Source: Streptomyces sp. TG1A-60
GTDB taxonomy: Bacteria > Actinomycetota > Actinomycetes > Streptomycetales > Streptomycetaceae
DNA: 64,000 nt
Reading direction: 5' to 3'
Assembly (NCBI RefSeq): GCF_037201975.1
Contig: NZ_CP147520.1
Location: 310,001 to 374,000 of the forward strand
Shown in pieces: positions 38,069-47,680 of the stretch (positions are counted from its first letter, which is position 1; each line of letters starts with the position of its first letter). A model generated the notes under the pieces. It had not been told where the DNA came from, made no database searches, and saw only the letters and a list, made by a program, of their open reading frames with translations. A program made the translations under genes and the position numbers.

Positions 38069-38072
38069 CATC

Positions 38073-38347
38073 GCAACGTCTCACTGGACTTGAAATCTTC
38101 CGGGCCTCGCTCCAGGCGGACCTGGCGCGAGGCCCTGGACCGCGGTAACCGTCTTGCCGCCCGCGTCAGGCATCTGGAGACCAAGCTCTCTGAACTCCTT
38201 GGTGAACAGACCTGGCGCGAGTCCGGTCTCACGGCCCTCGACGACGTTGAACAGCTCAAGATCCAGATCACCACGCTGCAGCAGCAGGTGATCGACTGTC
38301 TGGTCAGCTCAAGGAGCGTAACGAGGACCTGCAGGCCGTTCAGATGA
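38073..38347 (+). pseudogene. DUF6262-like coiled-coil protein remnant
   Basis: 'GPRSRRTWREALDRGNRLAA' and 'LLGEQTWRESGLTALDD' followed by a heptad helix resemble small proteins that accompany tyrosine-integrase pairs in actinobacterial transposons. The start is cut by the IS3 element, and a frame change near 38300 would continue as 'LSGQLKERNEDLQAVQMN'. Non-functional fragment; family call moderate. Confidence 0.5.
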
Positions 38348-38554
38348 ACTGGCCCGGCGGTAGTGGGACGGTCTGGTTCTGCGACTGTGGTGAGCAGTTC
38401 TGGCCCAATGACGAGGGGGTCCCCAACTGGCGCGACAGTACGGTCCGTAGGGAGCGGCCTGAATGACTCAAGAGCTCGTGCAGCGGGACCAAGTTCGGGT
38501 GGATTAGCTCCTCTGCTCTCCAGCAGCGGGGCGGGTCCCGGCGTGGCCGCCCGG

Positions 38555-39214
38555 TCAGGCCTCGGGCGCGGCGGAAGGCGCGTCCCCGTTCTGGGCCTGT
38601 CGGGCCCGCTTGGCAAGCACCGTGGCCAGGTCCCGGACACTGTCCTCATTGACGCCGTCCTTGTCTTTGTCCATGGAACCCACCAGCGTCCACAGCAGCG
38701 TCGTGCCGACCCGGGTCTGGGTCACAGCGCCGGGCTCACCGAAGTAGCCGGAGGAACCGAACCGGGCGTCGCGCTCGTCTCCGATCGGGCCGAGGCTGAA
38801 CGTCTTGGCCCGCTGTCCCGCCTTCTTGCCGTAGTAGCCGTCCCAGAGCACGTCGTACGCCTTACGGGCGGCCTGTTCGCTGTCGTAGGCGATGATCAGA
38901 AAGGTGACGGTGGCGGCGTTGTCGTTGTGCCGGAAGGTCGAGGCGCCGAAGAAGCGGGAGTTCTCGCAGCCCGCGTTGCCCTTGATGGGGCAGGCCTGCG
39001 AACGGTAGAGCTTGTCCATTTCAACGGTCGTGGGTCGAGCCGACTCCTTCCAACGCTTCATGGCCACGCCATCCGGCAACGTCTCCCGTACCTGTTCCTT
39101 CGTGAGCGCCACCGCCTTGCCGTTCCAGCTGTCGCTCTCCGCGCCACCGCCGCAGCCGGCCAGCAGCAGTGCCGCCGCGATCGCCACGCACCACCGGTAG
39201 TTCCTCATGGCCAT
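38555..39214 (-). CDS. Lipoprotein of unknown function
   Basis: 219 residues. Signal peptide with lipobox LLAGC (C21). The mature domain has two cysteines ('CPIKGNAGCENS') and a mixed alpha/beta pattern ('TFLIIAYDSEQAARKAYDVL', 'VGTTLLWTLVGSMDKDKDG'). No family recognised. ATG 39214 follows GAGGGG; a second ATG two codons later is possible. Membrane-anchored, extracellular. Confidence 0.75.
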   Translation of the reverse strand: MAMRNYRWCVAIAAALLLAGCGGGAESDSWNGKAVALTKEQVRETLPDGVAMKRWKESARPTTVEMDKLYRSQACPIKGNAGCENSRFFGASTFRHNDNAATVTFLIIAYDSEQAARKAYDVLWDGYYGKKAGQRAKTFSLGPIGDERDARFGSSGYFGEPGAVTQTRVGTTLLWTLVGSMDKDKDGVNEDSVRDLATVLAKRARQAQNGDAPSAAPEA

Positions 39215-39846
39215 GCCACCACCCCTCGAGCGGTGATCTTACGTGGACCGCCGTCGCGAGTGATCTGCTGACCGATGCCGGTAGAAAGTCACATGATCAA
39301 CAACTTCTGTTAGGGCCTCTTAGCCGGCGCCGGTTGCGGACCTCCAGGAGCGGCGAGATGTACCGGCCGCCGATTGACAGGGTGAGCACTGAGGTCACGA
39401 TCGCGATGAGGACGTGGTGCCCCGTGAGAGCATCTAGTCAGGCATGGGCGGCCGTAGAGCGCGGATCGGTAGCTGCGGCTGCGCCCTCCGCTGACCTATG
39501 AGTGGTGTGCATCGTGAAGTTGCTGGTCACGGGTCTGGTGTGAGGAACGGGAGAGCTACTCGTGCTGGTCGGCGGCTGGTGTCCATGGTGAAGATCGTCT
39601 GACTGGTCGGCCGGGGCGGTTCTCGGGTTCTGCTGCGCCTGCTGGGAGGGCCCGCCTACGATCCGTCACCGTGCGGATACGCGACCAGATCGACGGGAGG
39701 GTACGGGGATGTCCGAGCTGGAGCGGATCACGGCGCGCCGGAGTGAGAGTCTCACCAATGAGAGTGAGTAGTGCTCGCGGCAGGGGCGCCGGCCTTCGTG
39801 GCCGTGCCGGTGGCGGCGCGTATCGGCCGGTTGCCGGCCGAGAAGG
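39215..39846. other. 632-base non-coding stretch holding a solitary IS terminal repeat
   Basis: No gene is supported. It contains a lone copy of the long terminal repeat described at 41511 and some degenerate sequence beyond it (39544-39620) that loosely tracks the IS interior, so this is probably the footprint of a second, deleted copy. Confidence 0.6.
39494..39543 (+). repeat. Solo copy of the 41,511-43,119 element's terminal repeat
   Basis: GTGTGCATCGTGAAGTTGCT and the following GGTC-CGGGTCTGGTGTG match the left end at 41518-41555 with a single difference. It is preceded by TGAG at the matching distance. Confidence 0.8.
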
Positions 39847-41091
39847 TCAGCCGCCGCGCTTCAGGCGTACGACGACGGGGGCGCCGAAGGGATCGCCGGA
39901 CTGGTTGACCTGGACGTGTCCGGCCCCCAGCCAGTCGTCGGTGCCGGGCACTCGGTGGATCTCCTCCAGCCACAGCGACTGGTTCGACCCCTTGCGGGCA
40001 CCGGTCGACAGCGGCAGGCGGTGGCGCTTGATCTTCACACACCGGCCGTCGTCGGTCAGGTACCAGTTGCCGCTGAGGAACAGGCCCTCGTCGTCCTGAC
40101 CCACCGGGATCCGCAGAGTGCACCCGCCGGGCGCGGGCGACTGCTCGACCCACTTCGAGCCGTCCCAGCGCAGCCGGATGTACTCGTCCGCGGGTTCGTC
40201 CTCGACCTCGCCGTGGTTGAAGGTGTTCATGCCGTACGCGCGCACCTCACCGCTGTCGAGCGCGAAGACCTGGCCGAGGCCGGCGCCGGGCTCCGGCGGA
40301 ATCGGCTCCTCGAAGCGGGCCTGTGGAGCCTCCACCGACGTCCAGGACGTGCCGTCCCAGTGCATCGAGGCGGGCTGGCTGTACCGCTCGCCGTGGCCCA
40401 GCTCGGTGCCCGGCCCGGTCGAGCGGCTGCCGACCGCCCAGACGTCGTCCGGTCCCGCCACGGCGAGGTCGGAGGCGCCGTACGGCAGCCGGGTCGTGGT
40501 CCAGGACGTGCCGTCCCAGTGCTGGGCGGTCCGCTCGCCGTCGAGGGCCCAGATGTCGTCCGGGCCCGCGGCCTCGAAGTCCCTGACTTTGCCTGGCGGG
40601 GGGTTCGGCACCGCGGACCAGCGGGTGCCGTCCCACTGTGCCCAGGGGTTCACGCCGGTGCGCTGTGCGGAGGTCTGCGGCCGCAACCACAGTGCTTTCT
40701 CGCCGACTTCTTCGAACAGTGGCGGGTAGTCGGTGGTGCCGAGAGCTTCGGGAAGGGGCTCGCGCTTCCACTGCGTACCGTCGTAGTGGAGCAGGTGGGC
40801 GTTGGCCGTGCCGTTGTTCTCGGTCCCGACCGCCCAGATGTCGTCCTCGGCCAGGACGGCGACATCGGCGAGCTTTCCGCTGAAGTCCGCGATGTGCTCG
40901 AACTCCCAAGTGAGGGAGCCCGCAGCGGCCTTCGGCGGGGCGCCCTGGCCGCCGGATTCCGCCGTGCCGGCGGAGCCAGTGGTGCCGGAGCCGGCCGGAT
41001 CGGAGTCCGTGCCGCACCCCGCAGCCGTGAGCAGCAGGGCAACCACGCAGAGACGGGCTGAAATGGCGGCAAGGCGGCGGGGTGGATACAT
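39847..41091 (-). CDS. Secreted lipoprotein with beta-propeller-like repeats
   Basis: 414 residues. Lipobox LLLTAAGC (C26), then a Gly/Ser/Thr-rich linker, then repeated 'DDIWAVG', 'DDIWALDGE', 'DDVWAVGSR' strands alternating with 'WDGTSW' or 'YDGTQW' turns, about five to six blades. This is the actinobacterial DIWAVG propeller type. It is surface anchored; role unknown, often ligand or protein binding. Confidence 0.8.
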   Translation of the reverse strand: MYPPRRLAAISARLCVVALLLTAAGCGTDSDPAGSGTTGSAGTAESGGQGAPPKAAAGSLTWEFEHIADFSGKLADVAVLAEDDIWAVGTENNGTANAHLLHYDGTQWKREPLPEALGTTDYPPLFEEVGEKALWLRPQTSAQRTGVNPWAQWDGTRWSAVPNPPPGKVRDFEAAGPDDIWALDGERTAQHWDGTSWTTTRLPYGASDLAVAGPDDVWAVGSRSTGPGTELGHGERYSQPASMHWDGTSWTSVEAPQARFEEPIPPEPGAGLGQVFALDSGEVRAYGMNTFNHGEVEDEPADEYIRLRWDGSKWVEQSPAPGGCTLRIPVGQDDEGLFLSGNWYLTDDGRCVKIKRHRLPLSTGARKGSNQSLWLEEIHRVPGTDDWLGAGHVQVNQSGDPFGAPVVVRLKRGG

Positions 41092-41116
41092 GTGGCAAAA
41101 GCCTGCACCGTGCGAC

Positions 41117-41403
41117 TTACGAGCCGGTAACGGCCGGGTCCGGATCGCGCCTCAATCGATCGGAGCACTTCAGTTGGCGCGTCCCGCCAGGTGTGGCGTC
41201 CGCCGCGGCGGTGAGTACGGCGTGCCGCAGGCGCAGTGCGTCCCGGCGGGCCAGTGCGTCGGTCAGGGTGCCGTCGGGGCCTATGTCCACCGTGGCGTTC
41301 GTGCGGTTGATCCGGCGGATCAGTGCCTCAAGCTCCGTGAGCACGTGATCTGTCTCGGCCAGCAGCTCCGTCGTGTCCTCGGCGGGCGTCTTGCCAGGAC
41401 AGA
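41117..41403 (-). pseudogene. DIP1984-family fragment
   Basis: In one frame, 'KTPAEDTTELLAETDHVLTE' runs into 'LEALIRRINRTNA' and 'LTDALARRDALRLRHAVLTA', which matches the middle of DIP1984-like proteins. The N-terminal third and the C-terminal third are missing. Likely cut by past IS activity. Confidence 0.55.
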
Positions 41404-41406
41404 CGC

Positions 41407-41448
41407 GGAAGGCGGCACCACCACGCGGATCGGTGGCGCCGCCTTTCC
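41407..41448. terminator. Terminator-like hairpin
   Basis: GGAAGGCGGCACCACC pairs with GGTGGCGCCGCCTTTCC with one internal mismatch and a roughly 9-base loop. No intact gene clearly depends on it. Confidence 0.45.
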
Positions 41449-41517
41449 GGAGCGTGAGCCGAGCGGCTGGGTTGGGCCGTCTCCCAAGGCAGGGAGACAG
41501 TCGACGCTAACTGAGCA

Positions 41518-41555
41518 GTGTGCATCGTGAAGTTGCTGGTCATGGGTCTGGTGTG
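41518..41555 (+). repeat. Left terminal repeat of IS element
   Basis: Begins GTGTGCATCGTGAAGTTGCT and ends GGGTCTGGTGTG. Confidence 0.85.
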
Positions 41556-41614
41556 CGTGAGGCTTGGGAGGCTCGTGCTGGTCGCGGGCGGATGACTTCG
41601 GTGTAGATCACCGG

Positions 41615-42392
41615 TCAGCGGGCGATTTCACGGTTCGTCAGGACCAGCAGGGCCCTGACCAGCGTGGTCGCCCACTTCGGGTCGGTGCGGACCTTGCCCA
41701 GGACCCTCCAGTTCTTCAGGTGGGCGAAGCCGTGCTCGACCGGGGCGCGGACCGCGGCCAGCGCCTTGTTGGACAGCTTCTGGCCTCGTGTCAGGGGCCG
41801 GTTCCGGGCGGCCCTGTAGCCGGTGATCACCGCCGGGTCGGCGTCGGGGCCGCCGTCGTCGAGGCCGATGAATCCCAGGTCGGCGATGGCGCCGAGCCCG
41901 ACTTCCCGCAGTTTCCGGGTGAGCTGGTCGTGCCGGCAGGCGGTGATCTCCGATGTGCGCCCGGGGCGGGCCGCCGAGATCCACAGCAGTCGGCCCCGGT
42001 CGTCGGTGAGGGCGATCACGAGCAGGCCGTGGCATTTGTTCTTGCCGGAGTAGTTTTTCCGGTTTTCCTTCCCGGTTCTGCGCCGGGTGCGGATCACCGA
42101 TCCGTCCAGCAGTACGATGCCGCCGCCCATTCGGGCGATCTTCTTCAGGGCCCGGTCCAGGCGTGGGGCGCGGGCGGCGAGCAGGCCGACGACCTCCCTC
42201 ACCCATCAGGTCACGGTGGTGCGGTGCACTCCGTTGCCGCCGGCCAGGTCGCCGGGCCGCTGGTCACAGCGCAGCACTGCCAGCACGATGGTGGCGATCT
42301 TCCCCGCGGGCAGGACGCGCCACCGCGAGCCGATCTTCTTGGGGTGGCCGCGTATCAGGTCGGCGAGCCAGTTCAGGGTGGCACACGGAACT
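41615..42392 (-). pseudogene. IS5-like transposase with in-frame stop
   Basis: DDE residues in 'LLDGSVI', 'ADLGFIG' and 'PVEHGFAHLK' are intact. Upstream sequence reads through 'NWLADLIRGHPKK' and 'GNGVHRTTVT', then TGA, then 'WVREVVGLLAAR'. The stop at about 42207-42209 most simply derives from CGA (Arg) by one C-to-T change, since an Arg fits the helix. No clear start codon remains at the 5' end either. Confidence 0.82.
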
Positions 42393-42459
42393 GTTGTTTT
42401 TCTTCACACAAACTCAACTGCCGTCGGGGGCCCGTCAGTTACGGGCGCGCCCCGCGCAT

Positions 42460-42909
42460 TCACGGACGTGCAGCGAACCGCCCGTCGGGCCGTTCGTGCA
42501 GCCAGCCGCGGTCGGCGAGCTTGGTCATCTTGGCCCGCAGAGGTTCCAGCTTGCCGCGCACCGAGGCGTCCAGGCCCAGCCGCTCGCCGACCGCCCTGAC
42601 CTGCACCGGGCCGTCGGCCTCCCGCACGATCGCCAGGATCTTGCGGTAGTCGCCGGGCAGCGCGCCCTCGTCGGCCGCGTCGCTGCGGTGCGGGATGAGC
42701 AGGACTGCCCGCCCGGCCACCTGCGCCGATACCGGAGCGACATCCCCGGCGTCGGCCTGGACCTGCTCGGCCAGGCGGTTCAACACCCGCTCCGCGATCG
42801 CCAGTTCGTCCCGCTCGACCTGGACCTCCTGAAGCTGCTTGGTCAACTCCTCGGCGAGGGCGTCCAGTTCACTCCGGCGGGCGGTGATCCACTGCCGCTC
42901 CTGCATCAC
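42460..42909 (-). CDS. Passenger protein: coiled coil plus winged helix
   Basis: 149 residues. The N-terminal about 50 residues form a charged coiled coil ('ALAEELTKQLQEVQVERDEL'), and the C-terminal about 65 residues look like a winged helix ('YRKILAIVREADGPVQVRAV', 'KLEPLRAKMTKLADRGWL'). It lies inside the IS ends. Possibly a DNA-binding accessory or regulator of the element. No named family. Confidence 0.65.
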   Translation of the reverse strand: MMQERQWITARRSELDALAEELTKQLQEVQVERDELAIAERVLNRLAEQVQADAGDVAPVSAQVAGRAVLLIPHRSDAADEGALPGDYRKILAIVREADGPVQVRAVGERLGLDASVRGKLEPLRAKMTKLADRGWLHERPDGRFAARP

Positions 42910-43074
42910 CCGCGCCCTCCCGCGTCCTCACGGCGTGCCGACCTGCTGACGGATCGTAGGCGGGGGCCGGTCGTGGGCGCAGCCGAACCCGGCATCCCGC
43001 CGGAGCCGTACCTGCCCGATGATCTACGCCATGGTCATCGTCCGCCGACCGGCACGAGTACCCAACTCGCCATT

Positions 43075-43112
43075 CACACCAGACCCGTGACCTGCGACTT
43101 CACGATGCACAC
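43075..43112 (-). repeat. Right terminal repeat of IS element
   Basis: Inverted copy of the left end: CACACCAGACCCGTGACCTG then CGACTTCACGATGCACAC. Confidence 0.85.
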
Positions 43113-43120
43113 CTCTCAGT

Positions 43121-43672
43121 GATCCGCGTGCGGCGCTGCGCGCCTCGATCCGCGCCTTCCAGCGCACGCGCGACCTCCTTGCGAGCCCGGGTCGGCGCCT
43201 GGTGCTGCTGCGATCAAAGGAGCCGTTGCTGGTTCTCGCCGACGGCGGAGTGGCCTTGCGTCGCAAGGACGGCACGTTCTGCATCACTCCCCCGCTTCTG
43301 TCCGACACGATCGAGGTCTTCGCCCCGCTGTCGCCGAGGTGTCTGTTGATCTCCACGTCCCGCGCGCACTGTCGCGCGCGGGACGGCCTGACCCGCAAGA
43401 TCGCGGCCAAGGCCAACGCCGGTGCGGCCGCCTGGTGCCAGGACGCCGTCTACCGGCTGCCGTCCATGTCCTGGCCCGCCCGACTGCAGCTCGCCGATGC
43501 TCCGTTGCAAGTCCGGGCACCGAGCCTGTCCGCCGTTCCCGCGCAGCGCCCACCCGGCCCCGCCCCGGCTCACCCCAAGATCCGCCACGACGATCTGCGC
43601 GCCGTCCTGGAGCAGCTCAGCGAGGCCTCGGCGTATTCGCCTCCGTTCGCCGACCCCGGTACGGGGACGTGA
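43121..43672 (+). pseudogene. DUF4238-like protein, 5' end removed by the IS
   Basis: Reading starts inside a helix at the IS edge ('AALRASIRAFQRTRDLLA') and continues through 'LLRSKEPLLVLADGGVAL' and 'PLSPRCLLIST', a pattern like the C-terminal half of DUF4238 proteins. An internal GTG (43202) could restart translation. Family call tentative. Confidence 0.45.
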
Positions 43673-44045
43673 CGTCAGCAGGCCATACGGAAGCTGCCTT
43701 GGCCGACCCCGTGAGATTCCAGCTCTCGCTGCGGTGAGGGACCGACGAGGGCGGCACGGTGCCACCCCGGTCGGTCGAGTCCCGGCCGGTGGATCCTCAT
43801 TCCTTGTTGCTGCGCGGCTCAGGGCGGGGACCGGTGGCTCCTGTCGCGGGGCCGGTGACACTGCCCACCCCAAGTCTGGCCGCTGCGTGGCGCTGGATCG
43901 ATCCTGCTGACCATCCGGCACCGGACGGTGCGGTTCGTTGTAGTGGCATGGCACTCGACACGGGATTCCACGGCCAACCGAGGGCCGCGGCAGCGCCGTT
44001 CTTCCTTGCCGAGCCGCTTGAGCTGGCGGCGCAGGGCCCGGTGGT
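43673..44045. other. 373-base region with no gene seen
   Basis: Both strands give only low-quality arginine-rich frames. Two IS-flanked fragments border it. Confidence 0.4.
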
Positions 44046-44777
44046 TTACAGAGTGGTGTCCTCCCACTCTCCGGGCTGGTCGTGGATCTTCTGCAGCAGT
44101 TCGGCGAAGGTGTCGCTCTCCAGGAGGAGGGCGTTGTACAGCAGCGGGATCCGCTTGTCGTTGATCTCGGCCGTGGGTGTACCTGGGCCTTCGGGTTCCT
44201 TGGCTCCCCCGGCCTTCTCGTAAGCCTTCTGGGAGGCGGTAACGAAGCCGCGGTACTTCATAAATCTCACCGCCGCGTCGAACTCCGGGCCGCGCAGGCC
44301 CTCCACCTTGCCGGCCAGTCGAAGCAGGTAGGCGTCCGTGTAGCCGTCGATGCTCTCCTCGGGCTGGTTGGCGTAGAGCACCTCGTGGTACTCCACGAAC
44401 TTGCCTTCCTCCAGCGCGGCGCGCAGCGCGTTGACCGCCTTCTTCGAACCGGTGCCGCCGACCCGGTCGTCCAGGAAGGAGGCGAGGGTGTACTCGGCTC
44501 TTGTCCAGCGTTCGAGCATTGCCTCTCGCAGTTGCGGACCGCCGCCGGTGGTCTCGAAATCCTCGCAGTACGGACAGCGGGGATCCTCATACAGGTGAAC
44601 CTTCACCGGCGCGTCGGGATCGCCGACCGTGATGGTGGTGCCGTCCGCACCAAGTTTCTCCGGTAGCTCCTCAGCGCTCGCGAAGTCAGACCCGTACTGC
44701 GCCTCTCGCTGCCCGCACCCCACCATCACCAGCACTGCGGCCGCGCACACCACAGCCCACCGCCCCGCACGCACCAT
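44046..44777 (-). CDS. Thioredoxin-fold lipoprotein (DsbA-like)
   Basis: 243 residues. Lipobox VMVGC (C21). Active site C68-P-Y-C71 ('DPRCPYCEDFE') of the DsbA/DsbG type, preceded by 'PVKVHLYED'. The C-terminal 'TAEINDKRIPLLYNALL' carries the region of the cis-Pro loop, although the expected Pro after Thr is shifted. A membrane-anchored extracellular thiol oxidoreductase. ATG 44777 follows GGGAGGGG. Confidence 0.85.
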   Translation of the reverse strand: MVRAGRWAVVCAAAVLVMVGCGQREAQYGSDFASAEELPEKLGADGTTITVGDPDAPVKVHLYEDPRCPYCEDFETTGGGPQLREAMLERWTRAEYTLASFLDDRVGGTGSKKAVNALRAALEEGKFVEYHEVLYANQPEESIDGYTDAYLLRLAGKVEGLRGPEFDAAVRFMKYRGFVTASQKAYEKAGGAKEPEGPGTPTAEINDKRIPLLYNALLLESDTFAELLQKIHDQPGEWEDTTL

Positions 44778-44935
44778 GCGTCATCCCCTCCCCTGAGAAC
44801 AGCGCGACCTTAGATCATCCGTACGACAGCCGCACCAGCGAAACCCTTCACCAGGCCCGGGCGGCCAGCGCCGCCGTGTGTCTGGGTGTGGGGTGCTGGG
44901 AGTAATTGTCAAGAGTTGTGGATCAGTGGGGTTGC

Positions 44936-45873
44936 TCAGGCGGCGGCGACTTCAGGGCGTTCTACGAGGTGACCGTTCTTGAAGCGGGCGCCGTTGCGGA
45001 CGAGGGCGACAAGGTGGGGTGCGGTGATCGCTCGCCAGCGGGCCTGGGCGGACTCGACGAGCTTGAACACCATCGCCAGGGCCGCGGCCGGGCTGCCGGC
45101 CCCGCGGGTTACCTTGGTCCTCAACTTCACGGTGCTGAAAGTGGACTCGATGGGATTTGTCGTGCGCAGGTGCACCCAGTGCTCGGCGGGGAAGTCGTAG
45201 AACGCGAGGAGCTCGTCGGCCTCGTCGGTGATCTTCTTGGCCGCTTTCGGCCACTTCGCTCCGTAGGCACGCTCGAAGTCCCTGACCGCCTTCTCGGCGT
45301 GGTCACGGTCCTCGGCGTTGTAGATCTCCTGCAGGGCCTTCTTCGCGCCGGGCTGAGCCGACTTCGGTAGCGCGTTCATGACATTGCGGACCTTGTGAAC
45401 CCAGCACCTCTGGTGTCTGGCCTGGGGAAACACCTCTGCGAGGGCCCTCCACAGGCCCATCGCCCCGTCGCCGACGACGAGTTCGGGATCGCGCATGCCG
45501 CGTCGGCGGCAGTCACACAGCAGATCCGCCCATGACTCGGTCGATTCACGCAGCCACGGCACCACGGCGCGAGGATCTTCGACGAGAACCGCTTGCGCTC
45601 ACCGGTCTCCACGTCGACGCGCTTGTCGTTCACGCGGGGCGCCTTCACCACGACCGGCCCGGCGGCGGTGGTCACCGTCCGCTCGCGATGATGGCCGTTG
45701 CGGGCCACCAGACGGCGGCCGACCTCGTCCCGCTCACCAGCCAACTCAGCCATGTACTGGTTGACTTCGGCCTCCAGGGCCGCGGCGAGCATCCGCCGGG
45801 CACCCTCACGGACGATGTCGTCCATCAGGGATCCGGTCTCGGTGGTTCCGTCGTTGTTGACTACGCTGAGCAC
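44936..45873 (-). pseudogene. IS256-family transposase with internal deletion
   Basis: The N-terminal part ('EAEVNQYMAELAGERDEVGR' through 'RKRFSSKILAPWCR') is joined directly to '(W)LRESTESWADLL' and the C-terminal part ending '[13 protein letters not shown]'. About 110 residues in between, including the first catalytic Asp region, are missing and the frame shifts at about 45560. Cannot be active. Confidence 0.85.
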
Positions 45874-46214
45874 GGGCGTGCCTTCCCAACCCGCGGTGCA
45901 ACGCGGGTCTACTCGGTGACCATCAATCGATCACTCGGGAAGGTACGCCCTCCGCGTTTCGCGAGGCACCCCTCCCGAGGCCGATCCACAGGTCTTGAGC
46001 ATTGCTCCGATCAGGACCGGCTGGGTCGGGGACGGCAGGGGGTTCACGCGGGACAGGTTGGTCAGGCGGGCGGCGGCCCGGCGCGCGTCCGATTCGGGAT
46101 TCGTCGGCATTCGAGCGAAGTTGCAGGTACACGGCTCCGCAACTCCGTACCATGTGCCTGCACTTGACCATCTCGGCCCCTCACCGCACCGCATACAGAC
46201 CTCATGGAGGCGCG
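45874..46214. other. Leader region of the conflict-system operon
   Basis: 341 bases between the dead IS256 and the VMAP start. It includes an A/T-rich patch (GGTGACCATCAATCGATCAC) that may be the IS tip and the operon promoter. No gene. Confidence 0.45.
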
Positions 46215-47674
46215 ATGTCGTCAGACGGCTCGACCGTGGCGCGCGCTTGAACGGCCCGGATGCGGTTCTGGACGAACTGACCCGGATCCTGCTGCGCCTC
46301 GACGGCTTCCGGGACGAGCAGACGCGCCGGGTGCTCCTGGAGGAACTGGCGGCGGAGACCGGTGAACAGATCGAGGTCGGGGGAGCCGATTCTCTCCAGC
46401 AGGCGCGCTCCCTGATCCGCCAGTGCACACGGCGGCCCGACGTGATGCCCGTTCTCGTGGACCTGTTGCGCGACTTCCACGGAGACATCGCCGAGACGCT
46501 GCGCTTTCGTGAGCTGACGCCCCGGCTCGCCTCGCCCCCGCTGCTCACCGGGGACGAGCGCGACGAGTTGCTGAGCATGCTTCACCCTCGGGAGAACGAC
46601 AGTTGGCGCGGCGCCTACGCCTGGGCGGCGCCACTGGTCCCGGAGCGGCCGGAAGACCTTCGGCACGCCCTGGAACTACTGGAAGACCTCATCAGTCCGT
46701 CCAGGGACGTCCCCCCGCTCGTGCGCTTCGTTCTCGCACTCGCCGATCGTTCGGCGCCACACGACCGTCGGCGCCTGCGGGAGTGGGCGGACCGGGTCGC
46801 CGAACGCCTCGGCGTCCCCGCCGTGCGAGAGGCCGGCCCCACCGTCCCCGACCGCCCTGGGCCACGGGAGAGCGTGACCCTGGTCCTGCGTCTCCAGCCC
46901 TTTCTGCCGGGGCGTCCGGAGTATCTGCTCTCGGTGTGGCTCGGCCACGGGGACCGGCAGTGGATGCCCCTCGTCCATGAGGACGAGCCGCAGCGCCTCG
47001 ACCAGATCTCGGCCAGGATCGACGATTTCCTCGTCACCGCGCGCGAGTACGACCGTGACGGACCGAGCCGTATCGAGTTCATGTTGCCCCGCGAACTGAT
47101 CAACCTGCCCGTGGAGCAATGGCCGGTGTCGGAGTCCGTCAGCGGCCCGGAGCAGCCGCTGGGGTGTCTGTATCCCGTCGTCGTACGGGACCAGGACCGC
47201 CAACGCGATCCCGATGTACGCCGGTTGTGGGAGGCCAAGTGGCGGCGACTGCGGCACGAACACCTGGACGCCTCGTCGTCCCTCCTGTTCGACGCCGGGC
47301 ACTCGGACGCGGACCGACGCGACCTGGTGCCGCGGATGCAGCCCGCTCTCTGCGTGTTGTTCGCCGGGACGGCGACCTGGGACGAGCGGGGGAACAGGCT
47401 CCAGGAACACCTGGAGGTAGCCCTGGAGTCAGGGGTGCCCATCATGCTGTGGGACCGCAGAGGCGGGACCGAGAGCACGCACTTCTTCAGGGAGAGTCTG
47501 GCTCCCGAACTGGCCGACGAGGGGGGACGCGCCAGACTTCCGCACACCATCCTGGACTTGCGCAGACGAACCGCGGAGCTGGACGACACGTACCGGTTCG
47601 CCGGCCTCGCTCTGCTCTGGGACGACCCGGAACGCTCCCCGGTTCAGGCCGGAGGGTTCCAAGCACCTATGTGA
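46215..47674 (+). CDS. VMAP protein with effector-associated domain (frame break near start)
   Basis: Reconstructed 486 residues. ATG 46215 has GGAGG 6 bases upstream and reads MSSDGSTVARA then TGA at 46248. One missing base in GCGCGCGCT joins it to 'LNGPDAVLDELTRILLRL', an EAD2-like death-fold adaptor (to about residue 85). The C-terminal half is VMAP-C-like: 'SVTLVLRLQPFLPGRPEYLL', 'FMLPRELINLPVEQW', then 'PALCVLFAGTATWDERGN'. VMAP proteins partner with MoxR and vWA proteins in predicted conflict systems. Followed 6 bases later by MoxR. Confidence 0.75.
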
Positions 47675-47680
47675 GACCTC

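Larger units (their letters stand above)
36640..38072 (+). mobile_element. IS3-family element (orfA plus frameshifted orfB)
   Basis: The element interrupts the intron remnant on its left and a DUF6262-like gene on its right. Exact tips were not resolved by eye. Both reading frames are intact and the frameshift signal is present, so this is the youngest-looking element in the area. Confidence 0.7.
41511..43119. mobile_element. IS element with long terminal repeats, dead transposase and passenger gene
   Basis: Left end 41518-41555 and right end 43075-43112 are inverted copies (38 bases, few mismatches), and the symmetry extends outward through CTGAG/CTCAG. Inside are, on the minus strand, an IS5-like transposase with an in-frame stop and a small coiled-coil/winged-helix gene. 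About 1.6 kb. It truncates the DUF4238-like gene on its right. Confidence 0.8.

Noticed and set aside
39494..41555. Composite transposon of lipoprotein gene between two direct IS ends
   Set aside because: Only one outer end is seen and no target duplication could be found by eye, so I list the repeat but not a composite element as a feature.
44936..45873. Active IS256 element
   Set aside because: About 110 internal residues including a catalytic Asp region are missing and the frame is broken.
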